This document shows positions 18,401-25,867 of a DNA stretch of 64,000 nt, piece after piece (within the stretch, counting starts at the first letter, position 1; each line of letters opens with the position of its first letter). This DNA is from Bradyrhizobium mercantei (lineage in GTDB: Bacteria; Pseudomonadota; Alphaproteobacteria; Rhizobiales; Xanthobacteraceae). The notes beneath the pieces are model-generated. The model did no database searches, was not told the origin of the DNA, and was given only the letters and a program-made list of their open reading frames with translations. Position numbers and translations under genes: made by a program. The stretch covers positions 387,957-451,956 of the forward strand of contig NZ_MKFI01000008.1 of the NCBI RefSeq assembly GCF_001982635.1, given 5' to 3'.

Positions 18401-18726
18401 TCGAGCACCGGCTCGAGACGCCGCATCCCGAGTTCGGGGTCGCCGAGGCTGTCGATCAGATTGGTCGAGTTGCGGATATCGGCAAACAGCAGGGTGAGGT
18501 TCTTGCGTTCGCCGCCCTTGCTGCTGAGCGAGCGGAGCATCCGCTGCGAGGGCATGTCGGGACGCCCGCCTGCCGCGGCAAGCGCGGTGCCGCAGCGGCC
18601 GCAGAAGCGGCTGGAGGGCCCGTTCACATGGTGACAGGAATCACATTTGAGGCCTAACGGCGCACCGCAATCTTCACAATAATCGTTGCCAGCCCGGTTC
18701 GCATGACCGCATCGCTCGCACTGCAT
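15496..18726 (-). CDS. Zinc-ribbon / class III adenylate cyclase / AAA ATPase / TPR protein
   Basis: A 1076-aa cytoplasmic multidomain protein. Residues 1-45 hold two zinc-ribbon pairs (Cys3, 6, 17, 20 and Cys28, 31, 42, 45). About 75-250 is a class III nucleotide cyclase domain, with LLFADIRNST and KIQGDGVMALFG giving the two metal-binding aspartates. About 280-560 is an AAA/NACHT-like ATPase with Walker A GDAGIGKS (about residue 300) and Walker B VVLVEDLHWID. The rest is helical, TPR-like. This is the architecture of many rhizobial CyaA-like proteins. It may combine cAMP signalling with ATP-driven switching; the input is unknown. Confidence 0.88.
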   Translation of the reverse strand: MQCERCGHANRAGNDYCEDCGAPLGLKCDSCHHVNGPSSRFCGRCGTALAAAGGRPDMPSQRMLRSLSSKGGERKNLTLLFADIRNSTNLIDSLGDPELGMRRLEPVLDLMKEAVHRYDGIVNKIQGDGVMALFGAPPRPHEDHAVRGCLAALAMQDSVARLADPGMQIRVGLHTGEVVVQTVENTIYQTYDAAGANVHIANRMEQMADEGAILITRDSYLGARQFVEVTPLGMQTIRGISTPVEVFRLTGLLSAPASDVFRSGRRLTSMVNRTEQMAALDHELSRAVGGDGRVVGMVGDAGIGKSRLCFEFAENCRRKGIRVYEARVLAHGRATPFQPVLELLRDIFGIRVKEPVETSRRRVIDRFAAMASSDQELLVLLEFLGLADPEHPAPKLDPRALRLQLLDLVRTLVRARPGDTPTVVLVEDLHWIDAASEEFVETLVDAIVGTATLLVVNFRPGFSAPFMQRSHYRQIAVPPLPWSDSNELLREHFGKHPSLVSLSSNVIERAQGNPFFIEELANSVVERGNVEGERGNYRLKHGVDAVPLPATVQAVVAARIDHLEEVAKQVLETAAVIGRLVAMSVLRPVAALPNDDLQNAIAQLRQAELLYDLPPYDKGLLAFRHPLIQEVAYATQLRSRLTTLHATVAKAIEGFDWGKLDEFAGLLAYHYEAAGQPLEAVSHLQRAARWIGKTNSAEAMRSWKKVRALLQDLPSSEYVDRLRAMSSGQILNFGWREGMSAEEVKPYAEEAIKYARAADPMHEPILLGAYGRILAATAAADDYVNLVQDALKLTSGTGDVGRFATVNAMLSQAFLLSGRLGEAFDAGQVALAAIAEQGGFHNNVTLGLNPNQILGFDVEHWIRCVSARILVRLGRFAEAEQQIAELLRAGPEGFAPVVQFIPHLAMVEMAWRRGRPNLAKPHAAKVAELAERSGMPYLRVAALSSAGLASGAAGDFKVGAVQLREALDLARSARAGLEFEATMLADLAETLYRAADHHAALQTADEALMVARRRTDRVAELHATVLRGLIVCALGSTSHDELDELVGGAQNLLGVSGAVYFTPLLDQLRLHLERRR

Positions 18727-18805
18727 GAACAGCCTTTCAATAAGACTGCGAACATATCCGACACATCAGATTAACCCAACACATTCTGCAATTGTGTTAG
18801 CCGCT

Positions 18806-20098
18806 TCACACACCCAGCCGGTCCCGCACCCGCCCGGTCAGCACCGCTGTGGTGACGCCGACCCGCCAGAAGGCATGCAGCGGGATCGGCTTGATGCCGG
18901 TCACCGGCATGTCGATCTCGGCCTTGGGACCGCCGATCAGGCGCCGGGCCAGCTGCGCGCCCATCGCGGTCGAGAGCGCGACGCCGCGGCCGTTGCAGCC
19001 GAGCGAGATCAGCAGATTGTCCGCCGGCGCATGGACGTGGGGATAGTGATCGGCGGTGATGGCGAGACGGCTGTTCCAGCCATGGGTCCAGCTCGTGCCC
19101 TTGAGTTGCGGCCACAGCCGCTCGGCGTAGCGGATCAGATAGGCGACGTCGGCCGGCTTGCTGATCCAGCGCATCGGGCCGCGGCCACCCATCAAGAGCC
19201 GGTTGTGCTGGTCGATGCGGTAATAGACCGTGATGTGGCCGCTCTCGTAGAGCACCGGGCGGCCCGGCATGATGGCGCGCGCGACCGCGTCGGGCAGCGG
19301 CGCGGTCGCCGCGATCGACGAGAATACCGGCACGATGGTACGGCGAAGCGCCGGCCAGAGATCATCGGTGAAACCATTGGTCGCGAGCAGCACCTTGTCG
19401 GCATGCACGATTGCGCGCGGGGTCTCGATCCGCCAGCGGCCGCCGTCACGGCGGAGCGACAGCGCCGGCGTCTCGCCATGGACGGCAACGCCGGCCCCGA
19501 TCGCGGCGCGCGCCAGGCCACGGGCATAACTCAGCGGGTGCAGATCGCCGCCGCGGGCATCGAGCATGGCGCAGAGGTAGCGGTCGCTGCCGGTCATCGC
19601 GCGCATCTCGGCGGCGTCGAGCAGCCTCACCGGCATGCCGCGCCGGATGCATTGCTGCGCGGTGGTCTCGATCGCGGCGGCGCTGGCCTCGTTATAGGCG
19701 GCGCGCAGCGTGCCGTTCTGCCTGGCCTCACAGGGGATCTGGTAGCGGCGGATCAGATCATGCGTGAAGTTGGTGGTGCCGTAGGAGAACTCGATCATGC
19801 GGCGGCCGAGATCGGCGCCGAAATCCTGCTCGATCTGGTCGGGGTCGTGCTTCAGCCCGGGATTGGTCTGACCGCCATTGTTGCCGGAGGCACCCCACCC
19901 CGGCTCCTGCGCCTCCAGCACCGTCGCATGCACGCCCTGCTCGGCGAGATGCAGCGCGGTCGACAGCCCTGTAAAGCCGCCGCCGATGATCGCGACCGGC
20001 ACGCTCTCGTCCGAAGTTAGCGGCGGCGTTGGCGACGCCTCCACCGCAGTGTCGGCATAGAGGCTCGGGGGCAGCGGCAGGCGGGCGGGAGCGTTCAT
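18806..20098 (-). CDS. FAD-dependent amine oxidoreductase (PuuB-like)
   Basis: A 430-aa DAO-family flavoprotein. The FAD-binding GxGxxG is in VAIIGGGFTGLSTALHLAEQG (about residues 34-54), and GWGASGNNGGQTNPGLK follows as in gamma-glutamylputrescine oxidases. C-terminal GCNGRGVALSTAMG closes the FAD site. ATG 20098 is used; an upstream GTG at 20116 overlaps the stop of the ABC ATPase gene by 4 bp and may allow coupling. It terminates an operon for an amino-acid-type ABC transporter, so the transported compound is likely an amine or amino acid that this enzyme oxidises. Confidence 0.85.
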   Translation of the reverse strand: MNAPARLPLPPSLYADTAVEASPTPPLTSDESVPVAIIGGGFTGLSTALHLAEQGVHATVLEAQEPGWGASGNNGGQTNPGLKHDPDQIEQDFGADLGRRMIEFSYGTTNFTHDLIRRYQIPCEARQNGTLRAAYNEASAAAIETTAQQCIRRGMPVRLLDAAEMRAMTGSDRYLCAMLDARGGDLHPLSYARGLARAAIGAGVAVHGETPALSLRRDGGRWRIETPRAIVHADKVLLATNGFTDDLWPALRRTIVPVFSSIAATAPLPDAVARAIMPGRPVLYESGHITVYYRIDQHNRLLMGGRGPMRWISKPADVAYLIRYAERLWPQLKGTSWTHGWNSRLAITADHYPHVHAPADNLLISLGCNGRGVALSTAMGAQLARRLIGGPKAEIDMPVTGIKPIPLHAFWRVGVTTAVLTGRVRDRLGV

Positions 20099-20112
20099 TA
20101 GACAGGACCGGA

Positions 20113-20844
20113 TCACAGCGGATGCAGCACGCGGCGCAGGAAATCCTGGGTGCGCGGGTGCTGCGGTTGGTTGAGGACGGATTTGGCGGCGCCCTGCTCG
20201 ACGATGACGCCGCCGTCGATGAACAGCACGCGGTCGGCGACGTCGCGGGCAAAGCCCATCTCATGGGTGACGACCACCATGGTCATGCCGTCATCGGCGA
20301 GCTTGCGCATCACCGAGAGCACCTCGCCGACCAGTTCGGGATCGAGCGCGGAGGTCGGCTCGTCGAACAGGATCGCCTTCGGCTGCATCGCCAGCGCGCG
20401 CGCAATGGCGACGCGCTGCTGCTGGCCGCCGGACAGTTTTGGTGGATGCACCTCGGCCTTGTCGGCGAGGCCGACCTGCGCGAGCAGCGCGCGGCCGCGC
20501 GCGACGGCCTGCTCGCGCGGCTCCTTCTTCACATAGAGCGGGCCCTCGATGACGTTCTCGAGCGCGGTGCGATGCGGAAACAGATTGAAACGCTGGAACA
20601 CCATCGAGACCTGGGTGCGGATCGCGACGATCGAGCGATCATTGCTGTCGACGCGCGCGCCCTCGACGCTGATCTCGCCGCGATCGTAGCTTTCGAGCCC
20701 GTTGATACAGCGCAGGATGGTCGACTTGCCGGAGCCCGACGGGCCGATGATGCAGACCACCTCGCTCTTGGCGACCGACGCGGTGATGCCCTTCAGCACC
20801 TCGACCTTGCCAAAGCTCTTGTGAACGTCGTTGAGCTCGATCAT
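20113..20844 (-). CDS. Amino-acid ABC transporter ATP-binding protein
   Basis: A 243-aa GlnQ/HisP-type ATPase of standard length. Walker A is GPSGSGKST at residues 34-42, the signature is LSGGQQQR, and Walker B is ILFDEPTSALD. It energises the permease encoded just upstream; the two genes overlap by 4 bp (20841-20844). The FAD oxidoreductase gene follows directly. Confidence 0.93.
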   Translation of the reverse strand: MIELNDVHKSFGKVEVLKGITASVAKSEVVCIIGPSGSGKSTILRCINGLESYDRGEISVEGARVDSNDRSIVAIRTQVSMVFQRFNLFPHRTALENVIEGPLYVKKEPREQAVARGRALLAQVGLADKAEVHPPKLSGGQQQRVAIARALAMQPKAILFDEPTSALDPELVGEVLSVMRKLADDGMTMVVVTHEMGFARDVADRVLFIDGGVIVEQGAAKSVLNQPQHPRTQDFLRRVLHPL

Positions 20845-21494
20845 TTGCGGTTCGCCTTGTTCTCAAAGTGCCGAACCAGCAGGATGAGCGGAATGCTCAT
20901 GGTGAGGTACATCAGCGCCACCAGGGTGAACACGCTGGTGTTCTTGAAGGTCGAGGAGGCGATCAGCTTGCCCTGCAGCGCGAGCTCGGCGACCGTGATG
21001 GTGGAGGCCTGCGAGGAATCCTTCAGCATCATGATCATGATGTTGCCGTAGGGCGGCAGGATGATCCTGATAGCCTGCGGCAGCACCACGCGGCGCATGG
21101 TGAGCCACCAGCCCATCCCGATGGTCTGCGCCGCCTCGATCTGCCCCTTGTCGATCGCCTCGATGCCGGCGCGGAAATTTTCCGCCTGATAGGCCGAATA
21201 GGCGATGCCGAGCCCGATGATTGCGGCCTGCAATGCCGTCAGCGCGATGCCGAAATCGGGCATCACGAAATAGATGTAGAACAGCAGCACGATGATCGGG
21301 ATGCCGCGGATCACATTGATCAGCGCGGCGCTGAGCCAGGCCAGGACGCGGATGCCGGACACCCGCATCAGCGCCCACACCAGCCCGAGCACGGTCGACA
21401 GCAACAGCGAGCCGACGGTGACGACGATGGTCAGCCAGACACCCTGCAAGAGGATCGGCACGAACTCGACGGCGTCGTGGAAGAATTTTTGCAT
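20841..21494 (-). CDS. Amino-acid ABC transporter permease
   Basis: A 217-aa inner-membrane protein of the HisM/GlnP type with about five membrane segments. The cytoplasmic coupling loop is visible in the IEAAQTIGMGWWLTMRRVVLP region (EAA motif), followed by QAIRIILPP. It sits between a solute-binding protein gene, from which it is separated by a palindromic repeat, and the ATPase gene, which it overlaps. Confidence 0.92.
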   Translation of the reverse strand: MQKFFHDAVEFVPILLQGVWLTIVVTVGSLLLSTVLGLVWALMRVSGIRVLAWLSAALINVIRGIPIIVLLFYIYFVMPDFGIALTALQAAIIGLGIAYSAYQAENFRAGIEAIDKGQIEAAQTIGMGWWLTMRRVVLPQAIRIILPPYGNIMIMMLKDSSQASTITVAELALQGKLIASSTFKNTSVFTLVALMYLTMSIPLILLVRHFENKANRK

Positions 21495-21528
21495 CGGCTC
21501 AGATTTGTCCAGTCTCGTTACGTTCGAC

Positions 21529-21651
21529 CGTCATCCTGAGGTGCGAGCCTTGCGGCGCAATTGCGCCGCTCGGCGAGCCTCGAAGGATGCACGGCCCGGC
21601 TGGTGGCCGTCGACCCTTCGAGGCTCGCTGCGCGAGCGCCTCAGGGTGACG
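21529..21651. repeat. Palindromic intergenic repeat C (CGTCATCCTGAGG type), copy 1
   Basis: The outer ends are CGTCATCCTGAG (21529-21540) and its inverse CTCAGGGTGACG (21640-21651). Inner arms include GCGAGCCTCGAAGGATGCACGG and CCTTCGAGGCTCGC-type segments that can pair. A second copy lies at 60692-60794. This copy sits inside an ABC operon between the binding-protein and permease genes, where such elements often give uneven expression or mRNA stability. Confidence 0.78.
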
Positions 21652-21661
21652 GGTCACGCCC

Positions 21662-22426
21662 TCACGACGCAGCCTTCTGGCCCCATTTCTCCAGGATCTT
21701 CGCGATCGTGCCGTTGGCCTTCAGCTTCGCCAGCGAGGCGTTGATCTTGCCGAGCAGCTCGGTGTCGCTCTTGCGCACGCCGATCGCGACGGTGCCGACG
21801 GTCACGGGCTTGTAGCCGTCGACCAGCCGGACGTCGGCGAAATTGCCCTGCTGCAGGTTGTAGGCGAGGATCGGATAGTCGGCGAAGCCGGCCTTGAGAC
21901 GACCGGCATTCACGTCGCGCAGGATGTCGGGAATGGTGTCGTAGACCTTCACCTCGCTGAACAGCCCGGTCTTCTTCAGCGCGTCGACGAACGCCGTGCC
22001 GACCTGGGCGCCGACCACCGTGCCCTTCAAATCTTCCTGCACGGCATAAGCCTTGGTGTCGGTCTTCGGCACCACCAAACCTTCGCCATAGGTGTAGACG
22101 GGGTCGGAGAAGTCGATCACCTCCTTGCGCGCGGCGGTGGCGAACATCGCGGCGGCAATGATGTCGATCTTGTTCGCGGTCAGCGAGGGGATCAGCGCCG
22201 AGAACTGCATCGGCTCGATCTGCACGGTAAAGCCGGCGTCCTTGCCGATCTCGGTGGCGAGATCGACCATGATGCCCTGGATCGAGTTGGTCTTGGTGTC
22301 GACGAAGGTGAAGGGGATGCCGGTCGGCGTCGAGCCGACCTTCAGCACCTGCTGCGCCTGTGACGGCGCGCTCGCGACGAGGACAAGCGCCGCGACCGCG
22401 GCCTGGACGAGACGCTGAAACGACAT
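21662..22426 (-). CDS. Amino-acid ABC transporter substrate-binding protein
   Basis: A 254-aa periplasmic binding protein of the family-3 type (SBP_bac_3). A signal peptide covers residues 1-24 (ending SQA), and the mature start VLKVGSTPTGIPFTFVD is typical. VDLATEIGKDAGF and VGAQVGTAFVDALKK are conserved family segments. It is the first gene of the operon, divergent from an XRE-cupin regulator with 164 bp between starts. Confidence 0.92.
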   Translation of the reverse strand: MSFQRLVQAAVAALVLVASAPSQAQQVLKVGSTPTGIPFTFVDTKTNSIQGIMVDLATEIGKDAGFTVQIEPMQFSALIPSLTANKIDIIAAAMFATAARKEVIDFSDPVYTYGEGLVVPKTDTKAYAVQEDLKGTVVGAQVGTAFVDALKKTGLFSEVKVYDTIPDILRDVNAGRLKAGFADYPILAYNLQQGNFADVRLVDGYKPVTVGTVAIGVRKSDTELLGKINASLAKLKANGTIAKILEKWGQKAAS

Positions 22427-22590
22427 CGCAACACCTCCCGAAGCTGGCCTTGGCGCCGCGTCGTCCGCGAGTTTCGCGGTTTTGGTTGCGGGCGACGCCG
22501 TTCCGGCCTATTTTCACCAATATGAAATTGTGGTCACGAAACCGCGGCCAATGCAAGCGGTTTTCATGCACATGAAGGAAGCGGAGTGAC

Positions 22591-23256
22591 GTGAGCGGCG
22601 GCAGGAGAATGCGCAAAGGCGCGGCAGCGAAGCCCGCGACGGCACGCCGTGCGGTCAAAAAGCCGGTGAAGAAGCCGGCCGAGCCCGCGATGGACCTCGC
22701 GGTCGGACGCCGCATCCGCGACCTGCGCCGAGCCAAGGAGATGTCGCTGGAGGTGGTTGCCGCGCGCACTGATCTATCGATCGGCTTCATCAGTCAGATC
22801 GAGCGCGGCCTGTCGTCGCCCTCGCTGCGCGTGCTGGCGACATTGGCCGACGTGCTCGGCGTCGGCATCGCCGCCCTGTTCGGGGCGGCGCCACGGGATG
22901 ACAACACCAATGGTGTCGTCACCCGGGAGGTGCAGCGCGCCGAGCTGAAGCTGTGGCGCACCGGAATTTCAAAGCAGCTGTTGAGCCCGGCCGGCAGCGA
23001 GAGCCGGCTCAACCTGTTCCTGGTGCATCTCGATCCCGGCGGCAACACCGGCGACGAGTTCTATACCCATGACGGCGAGGAGGCCGGCCTCGTGCTCGAG
23101 GGCGAGATGACGCTGACCGTGGATACCGAGACCTGGACGCTGAAACAGGGCGACAGTTTTCGTTTCGCCAGCCGCAGGCCGCACCGGTTTTCCAATCCGG
23201 CGTGCGATGTCAAGGCCGTCGTGCTGTGGGTGAATTGCGTGACGGCGGCGGGGTAG
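22591..23256 (+). CDS. XRE-family regulator with C-terminal cupin domain
   Basis: A 221-aa regulator. A basic, alanine-rich N-terminal tail (about 1-32) precedes an HTH_3 domain (about 35-90, with MSLEVVAARTDLSIGFISQIE) and a small cupin sensing domain (about 140-215, with GEEAGLVLEGEMTLTVD and FRFASRRPHRFSNP). Such proteins (PuuR-like) repress polyamine or amino-acid use genes. The GTG start follows AAGGAAGCGGAG. It is divergent from the ABC transporter/oxidase operon, its likely target. Confidence 0.87.
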   Translation: MSGGRRMRKGAAAKPATARRAVKKPVKKPAEPAMDLAVGRRIRDLRRAKEMSLEVVAARTDLSIGFISQIERGLSSPSLRVLATLADVLGVGIAALFGAAPRDDNTNGVVTREVQRAELKLWRTGISKQLLSPAGSESRLNLFLVHLDPGGNTGDEFYTHDGEEAGLVLEGEMTLTVDTETWTLKQGDSFRFASRRPHRFSNPACDVKAVVLWVNCVTAAG

Positions 23257-23270
23257 TCCGCCCCCTACAC

Positions 23271-23304
23271 CACCGTCGTCCCGGCGCAGGCCGGGACGAC
23301 GGTG
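23271..23304. repeat. Short perfect palindrome (15-bp stem)
   Basis: CACCGTCGTCCCGGC at 23271-23285 pairs perfectly with 23290-23304 around a 4-base loop GCAG. It lies 15 bp after the XRE-cupin stop and has no T-run, so it is more likely a REP unit or mRNA-stabilising hairpin than a terminator. The arms resemble half of repeat A (9158-9282). Confidence 0.75.
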
Positions 23305-23322
23305 ATAGCCGTTTCGCGTGTT

Positions 23323-23406
23323 GTCATTGCGAGGAGCGAAGCGACGAAGCAATCCATGGTTCCGCATGCGCGGAGCAATGGATTGCTTCGCTTCGCTCGC
23401 AATGAC
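23323..23406. repeat. Palindromic intergenic repeat D (CATTGCGAG type), copy 1
   Basis: The left arm, beginning GTCATTGCGAGGAGCGAAGC, and the right arm, ending CTTCGCTCGCAATGAC, are inverted copies flanking the core GCAATCCATGG / CAATGGATTGC. A second, more perfect copy is at 53380-53454. Noncoding. Confidence 0.78.
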
Positions 23407-23415
23407 GACGGGTCT

Positions 23416-23585
23416 ACCCTCCCCTGGAGGGGGAGGGTCGGATCGCGTTGAGCGCAGCGAAACGTGAGCCGGGGTGGGGTGATCTCTCACCACGGGCAGC
23501 ACCCGATACGAGAGACCTTCACCCCACCCCGTTGCGCATTGCGCTTCGCTGCATGCGCAACGACCCTCCCCCTCCAGGGGAGGGT
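23416..23585. repeat. Palindromic intergenic repeat E (ACCCTCCCC type)
   Basis: The end arms ACCCTCCCCTGGAGGGGGAG (from 23416) and their inverse (23563-23585) flank inner inverted segments (GGGTGGGGT / ACCCCACCC, near 23471 and 23521). The element is 170 bp and ends just before the stop of the molybdopterin-subunit gene at 23594. The whole 337-bp gap 23257-23593 consists of three stacked palindromic elements and no gene. Confidence 0.75.
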
Positions 23586-23593
23586 GAAGTTCG

Positions 23594-25864
23594 TCAGCCG
23601 CCCAGCCCCATCACCACTTCCTCGATCTTGATCGGGAAATTCCGCACCCGGATGCCGGTGGCGTGGAAGACGGCGTTGGCGACGGCGCCGGCGCTGCCGG
23701 TGATGCCGATCTCGCCGACGCCCTTGATGCCGAGCGGGTTCACATGCGGGTCGTGCTCGTCGACCGTGATGACCTCCATCGGCGGCACGTCGGCATTCAC
23801 GGGCACATGATACTCGGCGAGGTTCGCATTGAGGATGCGACCGGACCGCTTGTCCATCACCGCCTCCTCATGCAGCGCGAACGAGAGGCCCCAGATCATG
23901 CCGCCGTAGAGCTGGCTCCGCACCATCAGTGGATTGATGATGCGGCCGGCCGCGAACGCGCCGACCAGCCGCGTGGCGCGGATCTGGCCGAGTTCCGGAT
24001 CGACCTTCACTTCGGCGAAGACAGCGCCGTGCGCGTGCATCGCATATTGCGATTGCGCGGCAGGATCGGCCGCACCGGTGCCACTCGCCTCGACCTCGGC
24101 GACGCCGGCGCGCGCCAGGATCTCGGCATAGCTTTCGCTGCGCGCATCGTCGTCGCGGCGATGGAGCCGCCCGGCCCGCGCCACCACGCCGGCATTGCCG
24201 GCGCCGAACAGCGGCGAACGCTCGTCCGAGGTCGCAAGCTCGGCGAGCTTGGCGATCACCGCCGCGCCGGCATTGTGGATCGCGGCGCCCACCGTTGCGG
24301 TATGCGCCGAGCCGCCGGCGATGCCCGCATCCGGCAGGTCGGACGTGCCGGACAGGAACGAGATCTGGTCGAGATCGAGCGCGAGCGCATCGGCCGAGAT
24401 TTGCGTGAGCGCGGTCCAGGCGCCCTGCCCCATGTCGTGCGCGCCGCTCTCCATCACGCCGCGTCCGTCGGCACGGATCACGGCGCGGGCATTGCCCTGG
24501 AACATCAGCGCCGGGAACGTCGCGGTGCCCATGCCCCAGCCGACCAGAAAGCCGTTCTCGTCGCGCATCTGCTTTGGCTGCAACGGACGCCCCGCCCAGC
24601 CGAAGCGTTCGGCCGCTTTGGCGTAGCACTGGCGCAGCGCCTTGGAGGAAAACGGCTTGCCGGTGGTCGGCTCGACCTCGGCATAGTTCTTCAGCCGGAA
24701 CTCCAAGGGATCGATGCCGCAGGCGAACGCCGCCTCGTCGATCGCACTCTCCAGCGCGATCGATCCGGTGGCCTCGCCCGGCGCGCGCATGAACAGCGGC
24801 GTGCCGGTGTCGACGCGCACCGCCTGATGCGCGGTGCGGATCGCGGGGCTCGCATAGAGCGTGTGCGAAGCGTCGGCCGCCGGCTCGTAGAAATCGTCGA
24901 AGCTCGACGTCGTGATGCGCGCCTCATGCTCGAGCGCGGTCAACAGGCCGTCGTCACCGGTGCCGATCCGGATCCGCTGCCGGGTCGGCGGACGATGGCC
25001 GACCGGGCCGTACATCTGGCTCCGGCGCAGCACGAGCTTGACCGGACGCCCGACCAGCTTCGCCGCCATGACGCCGAGCACCTGCGGCCCGGAGACCAGC
25101 CCCTTGGAGCCGAAGCCGCCGCCGAGGAACGGGCTGTTGATGTGGATGTTTGCAGGCGGAATCCCGAACAGCCCGGCGATCCGCATCTGCGCCATCGCCA
25201 TCCCCTGGCTCGGCGTGTCGATGAACAGGCGGTCGCCGTCCCACACCGCGACGATCGCATGCGGCTCCATCGCGTTGTGATACTGCGCCGGCGTCTCGTA
25301 GGTGGCGTCGATCCGTTTCGACGCCGCGGCAAGGCCGGCATCGATATCGCCGTGGCGGACTTCGGCGGGATGGCCGATCCCGACCGCCGGTGGCACATAG
25401 GTCTCGCCGGCATCCAGACCGACGCGCGCGATCTCGACCTGGTAGCGCGGCGACAGCAGCGCCGCGCCTTCGGTGGCGGCCTCCAGCGTCTCGGCGATCA
25501 CGACCGCGATCGCCTGGTTGGCGTAGCGCACCTCGTCGCTCTGCAACAGCTCCATGCGGAAGGCGAACGGATTGCCCTTGGCGTCAGGATCTTCCGCCAG
25601 CTCCGGCTTGTGCGCCGGGGTCATCACATCGATCACGCCGGGGTGGCGCTTGGCGGCGTCGACGCAGAGCGCGGTGACGCGGCCGCGCGCGATGCAACTG
25701 GTCGCGATCACGGCATAGACCATGCCGGGCGGGTGGTTGTCGGCGGCATAGCGCGCCTTGCCGGTCACTTTCAGCGCGCCGTCGGTGCGCCTCAGCGGCT
25801 GGCCGATGTTCGAGCCATGCCTGAGATGGGCGGGGTCGCGGGTCAGATTGAGTTCAACCGTCAT
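23594..25864 (-). CDS. Xanthine-dehydrogenase-family molybdopterin-binding subunit
   Basis: A 756-aa large subunit of a molybdenum hydroxylase. It has the N-terminal hammerhead domain (IGQPLRRTDGALKVTGKARYA) and Mo-cofactor domains with FLGGGFGSKG (about residues 245-255). The C-terminal KGVGEIGITGSAG carries the catalytic glutamate of the family. It oxidises purines, aldehydes or N-heterocycles; the substrate cannot be chosen here. Its ATG starts three bases after the stop of the FAD-subunit gene, giving the order small, medium, large subunit on the minus strand. Confidence 0.92.
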   Translation of the reverse strand: MTVELNLTRDPAHLRHGSNIGQPLRRTDGALKVTGKARYAADNHPPGMVYAVIATSCIARGRVTALCVDAAKRHPGVIDVMTPAHKPELAEDPDAKGNPFAFRMELLQSDEVRYANQAIAVVIAETLEAATEGAALLSPRYQVEIARVGLDAGETYVPPAVGIGHPAEVRHGDIDAGLAAASKRIDATYETPAQYHNAMEPHAIVAVWDGDRLFIDTPSQGMAMAQMRIAGLFGIPPANIHINSPFLGGGFGSKGLVSGPQVLGVMAAKLVGRPVKLVLRRSQMYGPVGHRPPTRQRIRIGTGDDGLLTALEHEARITTSSFDDFYEPAADASHTLYASPAIRTAHQAVRVDTGTPLFMRAPGEATGSIALESAIDEAAFACGIDPLEFRLKNYAEVEPTTGKPFSSKALRQCYAKAAERFGWAGRPLQPKQMRDENGFLVGWGMGTATFPALMFQGNARAVIRADGRGVMESGAHDMGQGAWTALTQISADALALDLDQISFLSGTSDLPDAGIAGGSAHTATVGAAIHNAGAAVIAKLAELATSDERSPLFGAGNAGVVARAGRLHRRDDDARSESYAEILARAGVAEVEASGTGAADPAAQSQYAMHAHGAVFAEVKVDPELGQIRATRLVGAFAAGRIINPLMVRSQLYGGMIWGLSFALHEEAVMDKRSGRILNANLAEYHVPVNADVPPMEVITVDEHDPHVNPLGIKGVGEIGITGSAGAVANAVFHATGIRVRNFPIKIEEVVMGLGG

Positions 25865-25867
25865 GCG

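Noticed and set aside
15661..18657. A 998-aa open frame on the plus strand opposite the cyclase/ATPase gene
   Set aside because: It is a GC-rich shadow of the minus-strand gene. The minus strand encodes recognisable zinc-ribbon, cyclase and Walker motifs; the plus translation is Arg/Gly/Asp-rich without any domain.
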